In this document: positions 33,897 to 43,699 of the stretch, one piece after another
Position numbering within the stretch: position 1 is the first letter of the stretch
Layout: the number at the start of each line of letters is the position of its first letter
From: Lathyrus oleraceus
Lineage: Eukaryota > Streptophyta > Magnoliopsida > Fabales > Fabaceae
Direction: 5' to 3'
Assembly (NCBI RefSeq): GCF_024323335.1
Contig: NC_066583.1
Location: 18,894,665 to 18,958,664 of the forward strand
DNA: 64,000 bases
Made by a program: the position numbers and the translations under genes
Notes under the pieces: generated by a model
Seen by the model: the letters and a program-made list of their open reading frames with translations, nothing else
The model's database searches: none
Told to the model about the DNA's origin: nothing

Positions 33897-34466
33897 GTGA
33901 TAGTAAGGAGCAGAATGGCATCCATGATTTATGGAGTAAGTCAGAATAATAAAAGAGGAATAGGGTATGTCCCCAGTGAAGATAAATCTTCCACATATGA
34001 CAAACCTAAATCTCCTTTTTCTTATCACTACACACATACACAAGCACAACATTTTGATAATGCTAGAAAACCCAAAGTTCTGAGAAACTCTGGGAAAACT
34101 AATCATAAAGGACCCAAAAGATTCTGGGTACCAAAGGATAAGATTGTTTATGTTGCAGATATCTTATGGAGCAGAGTTAAGACACCAATCATGGTACCTG
34201 GACTCTAGATGCTCGCGACACATGACGAGAAGAAAGCATATGTTCCAAAGCCTGGAACTTAAAGATGTTGGCTTCGTAGGTTTCGGAGGAAATCAGAAAG
34301 GAAGGATCAGAGGCTCCAGAACTATTGGTAATGGAACCCTTCCCTTTATATCTGGTGTCCTCTATATGGAAGGATTAATGCATAACCTATTATCAATAAG
34401 TCAAGTAAGTGATAACGGCTATGATGTAATCTTCAATAAAAAAAATGTAAAGCAATTAATCAAGAT
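33897..34466 (+). pseudogene. Copia element 1 protease region, broken
   Basis: Two overlapping frames (33897-34208 and 34144-34466) carry the gag/protease linker and the protease. The active-site stretch reads WYLDSRCSRHMT near 34192; the family has DSG, so the invariant Gly is Arg here (AGA at 34207-34209). The C-terminal part (GVLYMEGLMHNLLSISQVSDNGYDVIFN) is normal. Frameshifts at about 34150-34200 and near 34463 separate it from gag and integrase. Confidence 0.85.
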
Positions 34467-35700
34467 AATGGAACAGTTCTATTCACTGGCAGGAGGAAAA
34501 ACAATATTTACAAGATAAATCTTTCATACCTAAAAGAACAAAATGTAAAATGCCTTCTGTCTGTTCACGAAGAGCAATGGGTATGGCATAGATGCTTGGG
34601 CCACATTAGCATGAGAAAAATTTCTCATCTAAACAAACTCGAGTTAGTCAAAGGTCTACCCAAGCTGAAGTATTCTTCAGATGCTCTTTGTGAGGCATGT
34701 CAAAAAGGGAAATTTTCCAAAACATCTTTTAAAAAGAAAAATATTGTTTCCACCTCTAAGCCTCTGGAACTTCTTCACATTGACCTGTTTGGGCCTGTTA
34801 AAACAGCATCAGTCAATGGGAAGAAATATGGACTAGTTATTGTTGATGATTTTAGTCGCTGGACATGGGTAAAATTCCTAAAGCACAAGAGTGAGTCTCA
34901 CTCTATATTCACTAGCTTCTGTTCCAAAATGCAAAACAAATTTGACTCCAAAATCATCAGAGTCAGAAGTGATCATGGTGGAGAATTTGAGAATAAATTT
35001 TTTGAGGAACTATTTGATTCTAATGGAATATCCCATGATTTCTCCTGTCCTAGAACTCCACAACAAAATGGAGTTGTAGAAAGGAAGAATAGGACACTCC
35101 AAGAGATGGCCAGAACCATGATCAATGAAACAAATGTGGCTAAGCACTTTTGGGCTGAAGCAGTAAATACAACGTGTTATATTCAAAATAGAATCTCTAT
35201 AAGACCTATTCTGGAAAAGACTCCCTATGAACTGTGCAAGGGAAGAAAACCAAACATTTCTTATTTCCATCTTTTTGGATGCTCTTGCTTTATTCTGAAT
35301 CATAAAGAACATCTGAACAAGTTTGATTCAAAAGCACAAAAAGGTATTATGTTAGGATACTCATAACGCTCTAAAGGCTATAGAGTATACAACACAGAAA
35401 CCAAAATTGTGGAAGAATCAATTCATGTTAGATTTGATGATAAGCTTGACCCTGAAAAGTCAAAGCTAGTTGAGAAACTTGCAGATATGGAGATTACTCT
35501 TGCAGGTTCTGACGAAAAGACTAAAGCCCCAGAAGTATCTGATAAACAAAGTCCAGATGCAACTGAAAGCTCAACTATCCAGAAGAAATCAAGAAGCCTC
35601 CCCAACATCTCTGAAGATTTGATTTTGGGAAACAAGGATGAACCTGTCAGAACTAGGTCAACATTCAAAGTACCTGAAGAAATCCCTCTAGGACTAGTAT
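34467..35700 (+). pseudogene. Copia element 1 integrase
   Basis: GAG-pre-integrase zinc region (WHRCLGH near 34590, CEACQKGK near 34690), then the catalytic core: first D in HIDLFGP near 34779, second D in RSDHGGEFEN near 34966, E in NGVVERKNRT near 35070. The D,D(35)E arrangement is intact. TAA at 35364-35366 interrupts the frame just after the core (a Glu in relatives). The frame resumes with the acidic linker that leads to RT. Integrase would insert the cDNA and give the 5-bp duplications seen. Confidence 0.9.
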
Positions 35701-36659
35701 CTCTGATTGAGCCTACTTCCTGTGATGAGGCACTTCAAGACAACAACTGGGTTCTAGCTATGAAAGAAGAGCTAGATCAATTCTCAAAGAATGATGTCTG
35801 GGATCTTATTCCAAAGCCTAAAGGAACTCACATTATTGGAACCAGATGGGTGTTCAGAAACAAACTGAACGAAAAAGGAGAAGTGGTCAGAAATAAAGCT
35901 CGGCTGGTGGCACAAGGGTACATTCAACAAGAAGGCATTGACTACAACGAAACCTTTGCCCTAGTTTCCAGGTTAGAATCTATTCGTTTACTTGTTTCAT
36001 TTGCTGTAAATCATTCTATCAAACTATATCAAATGGATGTCAAAAGTGCATTTCTTAATGGTTATATATTAGAAGCAGTTTATGTCAATCAACCTCCAGG
36101 TTTTGAAAATTCTAAATGTCCAGAACACGTTTTTAAACTTAAGAAATCATTGTATGGTTTAAAACAAGCTCCCAGAGCTTGGTATGATAAATTGAGTAAC
36201 TTCCTTATGGAACATGACTTTATTAGAGGAAAGGTTGACTATACACTCTTCTGTAAAAACATTAGAAATGATCTCATGATATGCCAGATATATGTTGATG
36301 ACATTATTTTTGGTTCATCTAACCCTTTTGTATGTCAAGAATTCTCTGAGCTAATGCAGGCAGAATTTAAAATGAGCTTAATGCAAGAACTAAAGTTCTT
36401 TCTAGGGATTCAAATCAATCAAGCTTCAGAAGCTACCTATATTTATCAAAGGAAATACATAAAAGACATTCTGAAGAAATTCGAAATGGCTGAATGCAAA
36501 CCTGCTAAGACACCTATGCATCCAACCTGCATTCTGGAAAAAGAAGAAATTATCCAGAAGGTTTGTCAGAAGCTCTATCGTGATGTTAAAAGAATACTCA
36601 GATATCTGAAAGGAACCCCTAACCTGGGCCTGATGTATGAGAAAAAAATCAGAGTATAG
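35701..36659 (+). pseudogene. Copia element 1 reverse transcriptase
   Basis: RVT_2-type RT: WVLAMKEELDQFSKNDVWDL near 35748, GTRWVFRNKLNEKGEVVRNKARLVAQGY, YQMDVKSAFLNG near 36027, LKKSLYGLKQAPRAWYD near 36138 and catalytic YVDD at 36291-36302. About 35 residues between the RT and RNase H, including the usual MIGSLLYL stretch, are missing after QKLYRD near 36580. The deletion keeps the frame. A frameshift in an A run near 36640 then ends this frame at TAG 36657-36659. Confidence 0.9.
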
Positions 36660-37131
36660 ACTTTCTGGTTATTGTGATGCAGATTACGCAGGAGACAAAA
36701 TGGAACGTAAAAGTACATCTGGGAACTGTCAGTTCTTAGGAAAGAATCTATTATCCTGGGCCAGCAAAAGACAATCAACCATAACTCTGTCCACCGTAGA
36801 GGCAGAATATATATCAGCATCACTATGCATTACTCAGATGCTCTGGATGAAGAATCAACTTGAAGACCTTTTGATTTTTGAGAGTAACGTTCCTATTTTC
36901 TGTGACAATATTGCTGCCATCTGTTTAAGTAAGAATCCTATTTTGAATTCAAGAGCTAATCAGATAGAAATAAAACATCATTTCATTAGAGACTATGTTC
37001 AGAAAGGGGTAATCACTTTAAAATTTATTGATACAGACCATCAATGGGCTGACATTTTTACCAAACCCCTGGCTGAAGATAAATTCTCTTTTATCTTGAA
37101 AAATCTAAACATTCAAAATTGTCCCGAATGA
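36637..37131 (+). pseudogene. Copia element 1 RNase H
   Basis: RNase H with YCDADYAGD near 36673, RKSTSGNCQFLG, WASKRQ, VEAEYISAS near 36797, CDNIAAICLSKNP near 36901 and the C-terminal EIKHHFIRDYVQKG and WADIFTKPLAED. It ends at TGA 37129-37131. It lies in a different frame from the RT because of the frameshift near 36640. Its catalytic acidic residues look present. It degrades the RNA strand during cDNA synthesis. Confidence 0.9.
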
Positions 37132-37657
37132 AATGTGCCTCTGAAATAGAAAAATAAGACTCTGAAGTAAACACCTGGAATCTGTATCTGACTCTGGTGC
37201 TACTACCAGTTAGAAGTCATCTAAGTCAGAAACCCTCAGGATCCAAACCTTTGGTATTCCTGAAGATCAGATAAAGTAACACGTGGTACGTCTTGCATCT
37301 AACCTTGGAACTTCTAGAGAGCTGTCTAGCAGAAATCAAGAGACAAACTCTTGCTATCTCCTCGAGCAGTGTGCTGAGTTGGGGATTAGACCTACATCAT
37401 GGGCTGTAATCATTCTCCTCCAAACGTGCTTACTTGGTTAACGTGCTGCATTCAATTTCTTAACTATTAAACTCACTTTCTATTATCGTTTTGCATGCAC
37501 CCTAAATGTGTATATATTCATTTCACAAACTACACTTGCACACTTTACACCCACGACCTCACAAAACCCTCTCTCTCAGTTCTTCATCTCCTTCAAAGAA
37601 TTTCTGCAGTTTTCATCAAGCTCTTCAAACATTCATCATCATCTTCAACTTTTCTTC
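37132..37657 (+). other. Spacer between pol and ORF3 of copia element 1
   Basis: Non-coding; rich in CTCTGA-type motifs at 37140-37210. It ends in a CT-rich leader before the ORF3 ATG at 37658. Confidence 0.6.
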
Positions 37658-40081
37658 ATGGATTCTCAGCAACAATCAGCCTACAACTTCTCCCAACAAA
37701 TGAACTCAATAGAGCAAGCACCCAGTTCTAGCCAACAAACCACTGCAACCACCGGCATAGTCTCAACTCCCATCTAAAAGGAACCCCACATCCTCGATCG
37801 TGAGCCCCACATATATCTAGCAACTCCCTTTGAGAAGCTTGAAGTTCTCTGTGAATCCTTGGTTGATTTCGAAAAGATGAAGTGAAATGGCGTCGACCTC
37901 ACTGAAGAACTAAAAATGCAAGGGTAGGAAACCTACTTCCAACGTATTTATGGCCCTGTTTACGCGAATCTGGTGAAGGAGTTCTGGCGTTTCGCAGACT
38001 CAGATGATCACTACATTGTCTCCTACGTTCTGGGAGTCAAGATAGTCATCACTGAGAAATCAATTGCCTCCCTTCTGAACATGAAGAAGACAGGAGGAAG
38101 ACGCATCTACAACATAAACCCTAGGGAAAAATACTTGTCCCATGAAATCAACCCTACCATCTTCCAACAGAGTTCTGAAGGCAAGCATTCCAAGAACAAG
38201 GAGCTACATCAAAACCTCCGGGTCTGGCTGAAGATCATCTTAGGCACCATCCATCATCGTCCTGCTTCAAAATCTTCTGACTACATCAACAAAGATCAGA
38301 AGTGTATCTTGTACTGCATTCACAAGGGTTTGAAACTGTGTCTACCTACACTCCTCTTCAAATACCTCAGAGATTCAATTAAAGACACCAGAGACAACAT
38401 GAAGACAAGGAACTACATCCCTCTGGGGAGGCTGATATCTGATGTATTTATCGAGAGTGGCCTCGTGGATCACCTAATTAAGGTCAGACTCATGGAAGAT
38501 GTCACCATTGACATTGGAAGACATCTGAATGCTCGGAATCTGAAGAGCATGGGAATCATTAATCAAGTCAGAGCCAAACTAACACTTGATACCTCTTGGG
38601 AAGCACTTAGAGATCAGAGGGAGATCCCCAACGGACTCTACATGTTCTCCAAGATTGACCCTCTAGAGGTAGTAGCCTACTATCTATAGGAACTTGCCAA
38701 TCAAGGGGTGGATATCTCTGACTTCACAGTAGATTGGCTTCCTGAGCATCCACCTAACTTCATGAAGAGGATGCGGGAGCCCTCTGAGAAATCCAAGAAG
38801 GAGAAGAAAGCAAAGTTAGGAGAATCCTCTGGATCAAGACCCCCAGTTCCTCTGCTTAGCTCTCCAGGTAAGTCTGTATCTCTCCCTCGCTCTGTCAAAA
38901 TTAAACCAATTGCTTCTTCTCTTCCCCAAACAACTCCCATATACACCTCTACTGAAACTCCTCCCTCAACCACCAGATCTTCTAACCCACCTTCTCTGAA
39001 ATTCAACCTCGCAACCACAACATTACCAGTTTCAGAAGAAGAAATGCTGAATGAAACCACCTCACCATCATCATCACCATCTCCTTAATCCCCACCTTAC
39101 TATGAACTCTCCTTTGAAACCAAACCATCTGACCCCCAATCCCCCACTCTGGCTCAGCTCCAAGCCCATGCTTTGGCATCTCAATAGCCATCACATCCTG
39201 AACCTGAACCAGAAGTCACTTCCCCACCTTCGGAACATCCAAATCCAACCTCATCTGAACCACCTCAAACACCACCTGCACAACACCCAACCCACTCTGA
39301 ACCACAACCAACCCAACCACCATCTAAACCAACCCCGCAACCTGAACTATCCTCACAGGCTCACTCTGACATACCACCATTCATCACTTCCACTGACCCA
39401 ACAACTCCCACACTTAACCTAAGTTCCCCAAACTCACCCTCCTCAACCTCTGCCACTGAACCAGAAACTACCCTTCTTACCCTTGAAGAAGCAATCCAAG
39501 TTTTTGCAGAGTCTTCAGTTGAGAAGGTCAAGTCTCTGACCATCAACTCTGGTATCAATGATGATCCCTCTGCTGTAGGGATCCACTGGAACAGAGTGAT
39601 AAGTTGGATGACCTCTGAAGCCTTCAAGCTGAAAGGCCTCTCTGAACAAGTCCGCAATGACTTCATTAAATACGTTGGGATTAGACTTCAAGAGCGCCTA
39701 GCTAGAGAAGCTGAGGAATGGGCAAGGAAGGAAGCTGAAGAGAAAGCGCACCAAGAAGAACTTCACAGAATCAGAGAAGCTGAAGCAAAGGCTGTTGCTG
39801 ATGCTGTTGCTGCTGAGGCTGAGGCAAAAGCTAAAGCCGACGCTGAAGAAACAGCTCGCATTGATGAAGAAGCTGCTGCCAAAGCCAACACTGATGAACT
39901 GACTCAGGGGGAGCACTCCAACTCTGGGTTCGTCCCTCTGGTCTTGAAGACTCTAGAGGAACTGCAGAAAGAACAACAGGTAGTTTAGGCCAGGTTGGAT
40001 CAACATGACTCAGTCAACGCCAACATTCAGAACATGTTGTCCCAGCCGCTCCAAAGGATGCCTCCGCCTCCAAACCCTTAG
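37658..40081 (+). pseudogene. Copia element 1 ORF3 (Sirevirus env-like/plant transposon protein)
   Basis: One frame from ATG 37658 to TAG 40079-40081 with no frameshift but seven in-frame stops (37775, about 37883, about 37926, 38687, 39086, about 39185 and 39986). The N-terminus is Gln/Ser-rich. A globular domain at about codons 95-345 (VKEFWRFADSDDHYIVSYVLGVKI, then RNYIPLGRLISDVFIESGLVDHLI) resembles the plant transposon protein domain of SIRE third ORFs. After it come a long Pro/Ser/Thr-rich region (38830-39470) and an Ala/Glu-rich coiled coil at 39680-39900 (REAEEWARKEAEEKAHQEEL). Function is unknown; 'env-like' refers to position. Confidence 0.82.
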
Positions 40082-40490
40082 ACACCTAGGCTATTTGCTT
40101 GTTGATTTCTCTGTTTTGTTGTTTTTCTCCTTGCTTTCTACTTTCTGACATATGCGCTGCTTACCTATAAATTCTTATTATCAATATCAACTTTTTTTGC
40201 TATGTCTTTTTGATTCTGACAAAAAACGAGAGAACTAAAACATCTTTGATGGAAACATAACTAAATCCTCTCAAGCATTGCAAACATCATAAATAAATTA
40301 TTACTAAATCAATGACTAAAGATATGCAGGAAAGTAGCTAAAGCACTAAACCAAGGAAGGTTCGGTAAGAACTTCTGAGTTATCCAAAGATCTAACTCAG
40401 GGGGAGCTCACTTTCCTATCTGATCTAAGATTTTCTTTAATGTTTCACCTTTACTCTATATTATTTTGTCATCATAAAAAAGGGGGAGAT
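40082..40490 (+). other. Copia element 1 3' non-coding tract and polypurine tract
   Basis: No gene. AAAAAAGGGGGAGAT at 40476-40490 directly precedes the 3' LTR. A second GGGGGAG (about 40400) is an upstream polypurine-like copy; multiple such tracts are a known Sirevirus trait. Confidence 0.75.
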
Positions 40491-41499
40491 TGTAAGAACA
40501 AAGATGGTTCTATAATATATCTCTAAGATTTTGATGATAACAAAGGATGAAACAAAAATGGTACTCTAAAGAGATTTTTTCTTAGTGTGCAGGACTATGA
40601 CCATACATCAGATAGAAAATTACATATGATACAAAATATTTGATTATCAGATGTTACTCAGAAAGAATGTGTCCATGAGGTTCTGATTCTGATCAACGCA
40701 GATACCAACACAACATAAAGAAGTCAGAAACTCTGATAAAAGAATATTGAATCCAGACTCTGAACCTGAAGAAGTCTAGAGCATTGAGAAACTCTGGTGT
40801 GGTCAGAAATAATCAACCTCTGAAGACAAACTCTGATTTATCAAGACTCTGATGCAGACTCACAAGTTCAGAATGTGTAACCGAAAAGAAATCTCAATTT
40901 GGAAAAAGTATTTCGAGAAGGAAATAATGAGGCGTGTAAAACTGTTTTAGAAAGAAACAAGGAGAGTAATGACATTAAACATTCTTCAATGACCAAGATC
41001 ATGTCATCACTCCATCGGTCCTTCACAACGACTATATAAAGGATGGAATATTTCACAAGAGAACACACCTGAGACACACAAGAAAACAAAAACTCTCAAT
41101 TTCATTCTCATCGTTCACGAGATGCTGCTCTTACGTGAAAAGCTATTGTTCTTACAATTATGTAATTCTTGCTTGTTTGTTAGAAGCACTTTACATCACA
41201 ATTTATACTCTTGCTTGAAATACTTCCTCAAGTGACTCTATATAGTTTGAATACTTGAGAGGGCTGAGAGATTATTCTCTTAGACAATTTGTTGTATAAT
41301 CTTTCAAGATTAGTGGATTAAGTCCTTTTTGAAGGCGAAATCACCTTGGCCGGGTGGACTGGAGTAGCTATGAATTTCAAGCGAACCAGTATAAAATTCT
41401 GTGTCATCTTCCTTTTGTTCTGTGTGTGTCTGTTTTTTGAACAAGTTTTTATTTCCAAAATAATTCAAACCCCCTTTTTCTTGTTTTTCTCAACCTTCA
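40491..41499 (+). repeat. 3' LTR of copia element 1
   Basis: TGTAAGAAC to CCTTCA, followed by target copy AGACT. It is about 95% identical to the 5' LTR by eye, most differences being C/T or G/A. TATATAAA is at 41033-41040. Confidence 0.92.
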
Positions 41500-41504
41500 A
41501 GACT

Positions 41505-43699
41505 TGCCTGGGAATGTCAAGGATGATATCCGTCATCGGTTAAGATGAACATATCAAGGATAAACCAACTGAACAAAAAACAGGAATTATATCTATCGAA
41601 TGTTGGAGAGAAGACCATCAAAGAGAAAATCCATCATCAGTTAGGATAAACATATCAAGGATAGACTCTGAGGGGGGAGAAAATAGGAATTACATCTATC
41701 GATTACTGGATAGAATACCATCAAAGAGAAAATCCGTCACCGGTTAGGATGAACATATCACGGATTAACTCTACGAAGGGGACAAAAAGCATGATTTACA
41801 ACTACCGGTCACTGGGTAAAAGACCGTAAAGAGAAGGAAACCCGTCATCGGTTAGGATGAACATATCAAGGATTAACTCTCTGGGAAACAAGAATAGGGA
41901 TTACAACTACCTTTTTATTGGGTAGAATACCAAAGGTGAGAATATCCGTCATCAGTTAGGATGAACATATCAAGGATAAACTCAGGCAGGGGAGAGAAAG
42001 ATATTTGTCACCGGTTAGGATGAACATATTGAGGATATACTTTATGAGGAATAGATCCACTGGGGACTCTATTGAGGAGAAAAACAAGGGGTACTTTTTC
42101 CGGGTATTGGGCAAGAAGTCACAAACTGCAAACTAAGAAGAATATTACCAGTTACTAGGCAATAAACTCTTAGGAGACTCGAAGCATCTATCTAGGTAAG
42201 AGCTAGAAAGAAACAATCAATCAAGACTCAACCCAATGAGGATATAACTCAAGAGGAGTGATTCCATCCAGATAAACAGCTGGAAAGGAAACTGAAGTAG
42301 TAATCATCCACGAGGAAACAAACTCAGTGGGGAAGAGGAGAAAGGTTAAAGTCTTTCTGCCTAAGGGGATGACGCTCTACAATTGAGGGAGGACGGACAC
42401 CGAAATTTGTATGGGGATAAAGTACCGCCATACAGAGAATGAGAATATCAAATCAACAAATTAATCAAATATGACGATGTAAATATGAAAATTATGAAAT
42501 TATATGAATGTATATGTTTATGTATATATATGATGATTATGCTGACAAAACGGTCACAAAGGATACAAAGGTGTCGCAAAGAAATTGAATCATCGGTACA
42601 ATCCGTGGTCAATCCACAAAAAGAGGGAGACAACTTCTAGAGAACAGAGAAATCAACAACTCAAAGGCCCAAAACCTAGCCGAGGGAGGAGATCGGCTGA
42701 GGAAAGGCGAAGTTGTCGAGCTTGCAAGGAATTTTAGGTCAACACCATATCAAATGGGAGACAACCATGCAGAAGATAAACACAAATAGCTGCTCAGAAA
42801 CCAGGAGGGAACTCTATCTGGGAGCGATTCGGATGGCGACTGGTGGGGAAACCAATGCGATCTACTAGGGAAAAGATCTTACTTTGCTGAAGATCAACCC
42901 TGTTGGGAAAATACAGAAACACTGCTGGGAAATAACACGCCGCAAGGTACTGAATCAACCAACTTAACTGGGAAAAAGAATCGGAACTCCGTTAGGGAAC
43001 AAACACTTCGCAGGGGAACCGGATCAACACTAATAACTAGGGATACCCAAAGGGTTAACTGCTTAGGGAACCTCTGATGTTTAACACTTAAGGACTTCCT
43101 GCTCTTGAAGTGTTATTCATAATTCCTTTTTTAATTGCTTTGAAAAATTCTTGCTTTTATTTGTTTTAAGAAAAATGATTTTGATTAAAAAATTTAAATT
43201 TTCAAAAAATGATCATAATAAAATTTAAACTATTGGCTGATGTAAATAAGAGTAGAAACAATTTGGACAAAAGCTCAACTTTATTTAATGGGATGGTAGT
43301 CTGTAAATGACAAGACTCCATAGATTTTTACAAAGTTGAAAATGGTGATTTACATGGAAAAGGGTTACATTGAATACAAATGATCCTTAGTCCTTCTACC
43401 AACTCTTGATGTTCACTGTGCTCTTGACCGTCGCTGGGATGATGAATGACGTCGACCTTGTGCTCAACAAAGTCTCTCCAAAACTGGACGATCAACAGAC
43501 TACAGTTACTTGCCATAATCCTAATTTTTGCATAAGTTTCCCCAAGGTGGGGTACTCAAATTATCGGGAAAATTTTCCTTTTTTTTATGTCTCTAATTTT
43601 TGCCTGGATCACCCTTTCGGGTTTTCAATCCACCAAGACGCTCATTTTTGCCTAAGCCTCCCTTTCGGGTTTTCAACTTAGCGAGTTGTTCTTTTCTTT
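41505..43699 (-). other. Ogre A 3' non-coding region, part next to pol
   Basis: Non-coding. It begins with the minisatellite, followed by many short TGGGGAA/TGGGAAA blocks (42050-43080). The last 200 bases (43500-43690) contain the repeated phrase CCCTTTCGGGTTTTCAA at about 43610 and 43660. The same phrase is found at 60980-61040, next to the pol end of Ogre B. Confidence 0.65.
41530..42036 (-). repeat. 3'-UTR minisatellite, copies 4-9
   Basis: Cores at 41530-41561, 41631-41662, 41734-41765, 41842-41873, 41946-41977 and 42005-42036. The spacing is 101, 103, 108, 104 and 59 bases, so the main period is ~104 with a half-length step. The longer unit also includes a CTACCGGTTACTGGGTAGAA-like part. 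Confidence 0.85.

Larger units (their letters stand above)
31364..41499 (+). mobile_element. Complete Sirevirus-type Ty1/copia element (10,136 bp) with TSD AGACT
   Basis: 5' LTR 31364-32373, Met-type primer site, gag, protease, integrase, RT and RNase H in copia order, then a third ORF (37658-40081), polypurine tract and 3' LTR 40491-41499. AGACT at 31359-31363 and 41500-41504 is a perfect target duplication. An extra ORF after pol is a hallmark of SIRE/Maximus elements. The LTRs differ at about 50 of 1010 positions by my hand count (about 5%). It is inserted in the 3' non-coding region of Ogre A. Confidence 0.93.

Noticed and set aside
39051..39422. His-rich ORF (MKPPHHHHHH...) on +
   Set aside because: It is another frame of the Pro/Ser/Thr-rich linker of copia element 1 ORF3; the ORF3 frame runs through the whole stretch.
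31110..42036. CRISPR-like array
   Set aside because: Regular 32-base cores with ~70-base spacers look array-like, but the spacers are themselves repeated and the tract is a plant retrotransposon 3' UTR.
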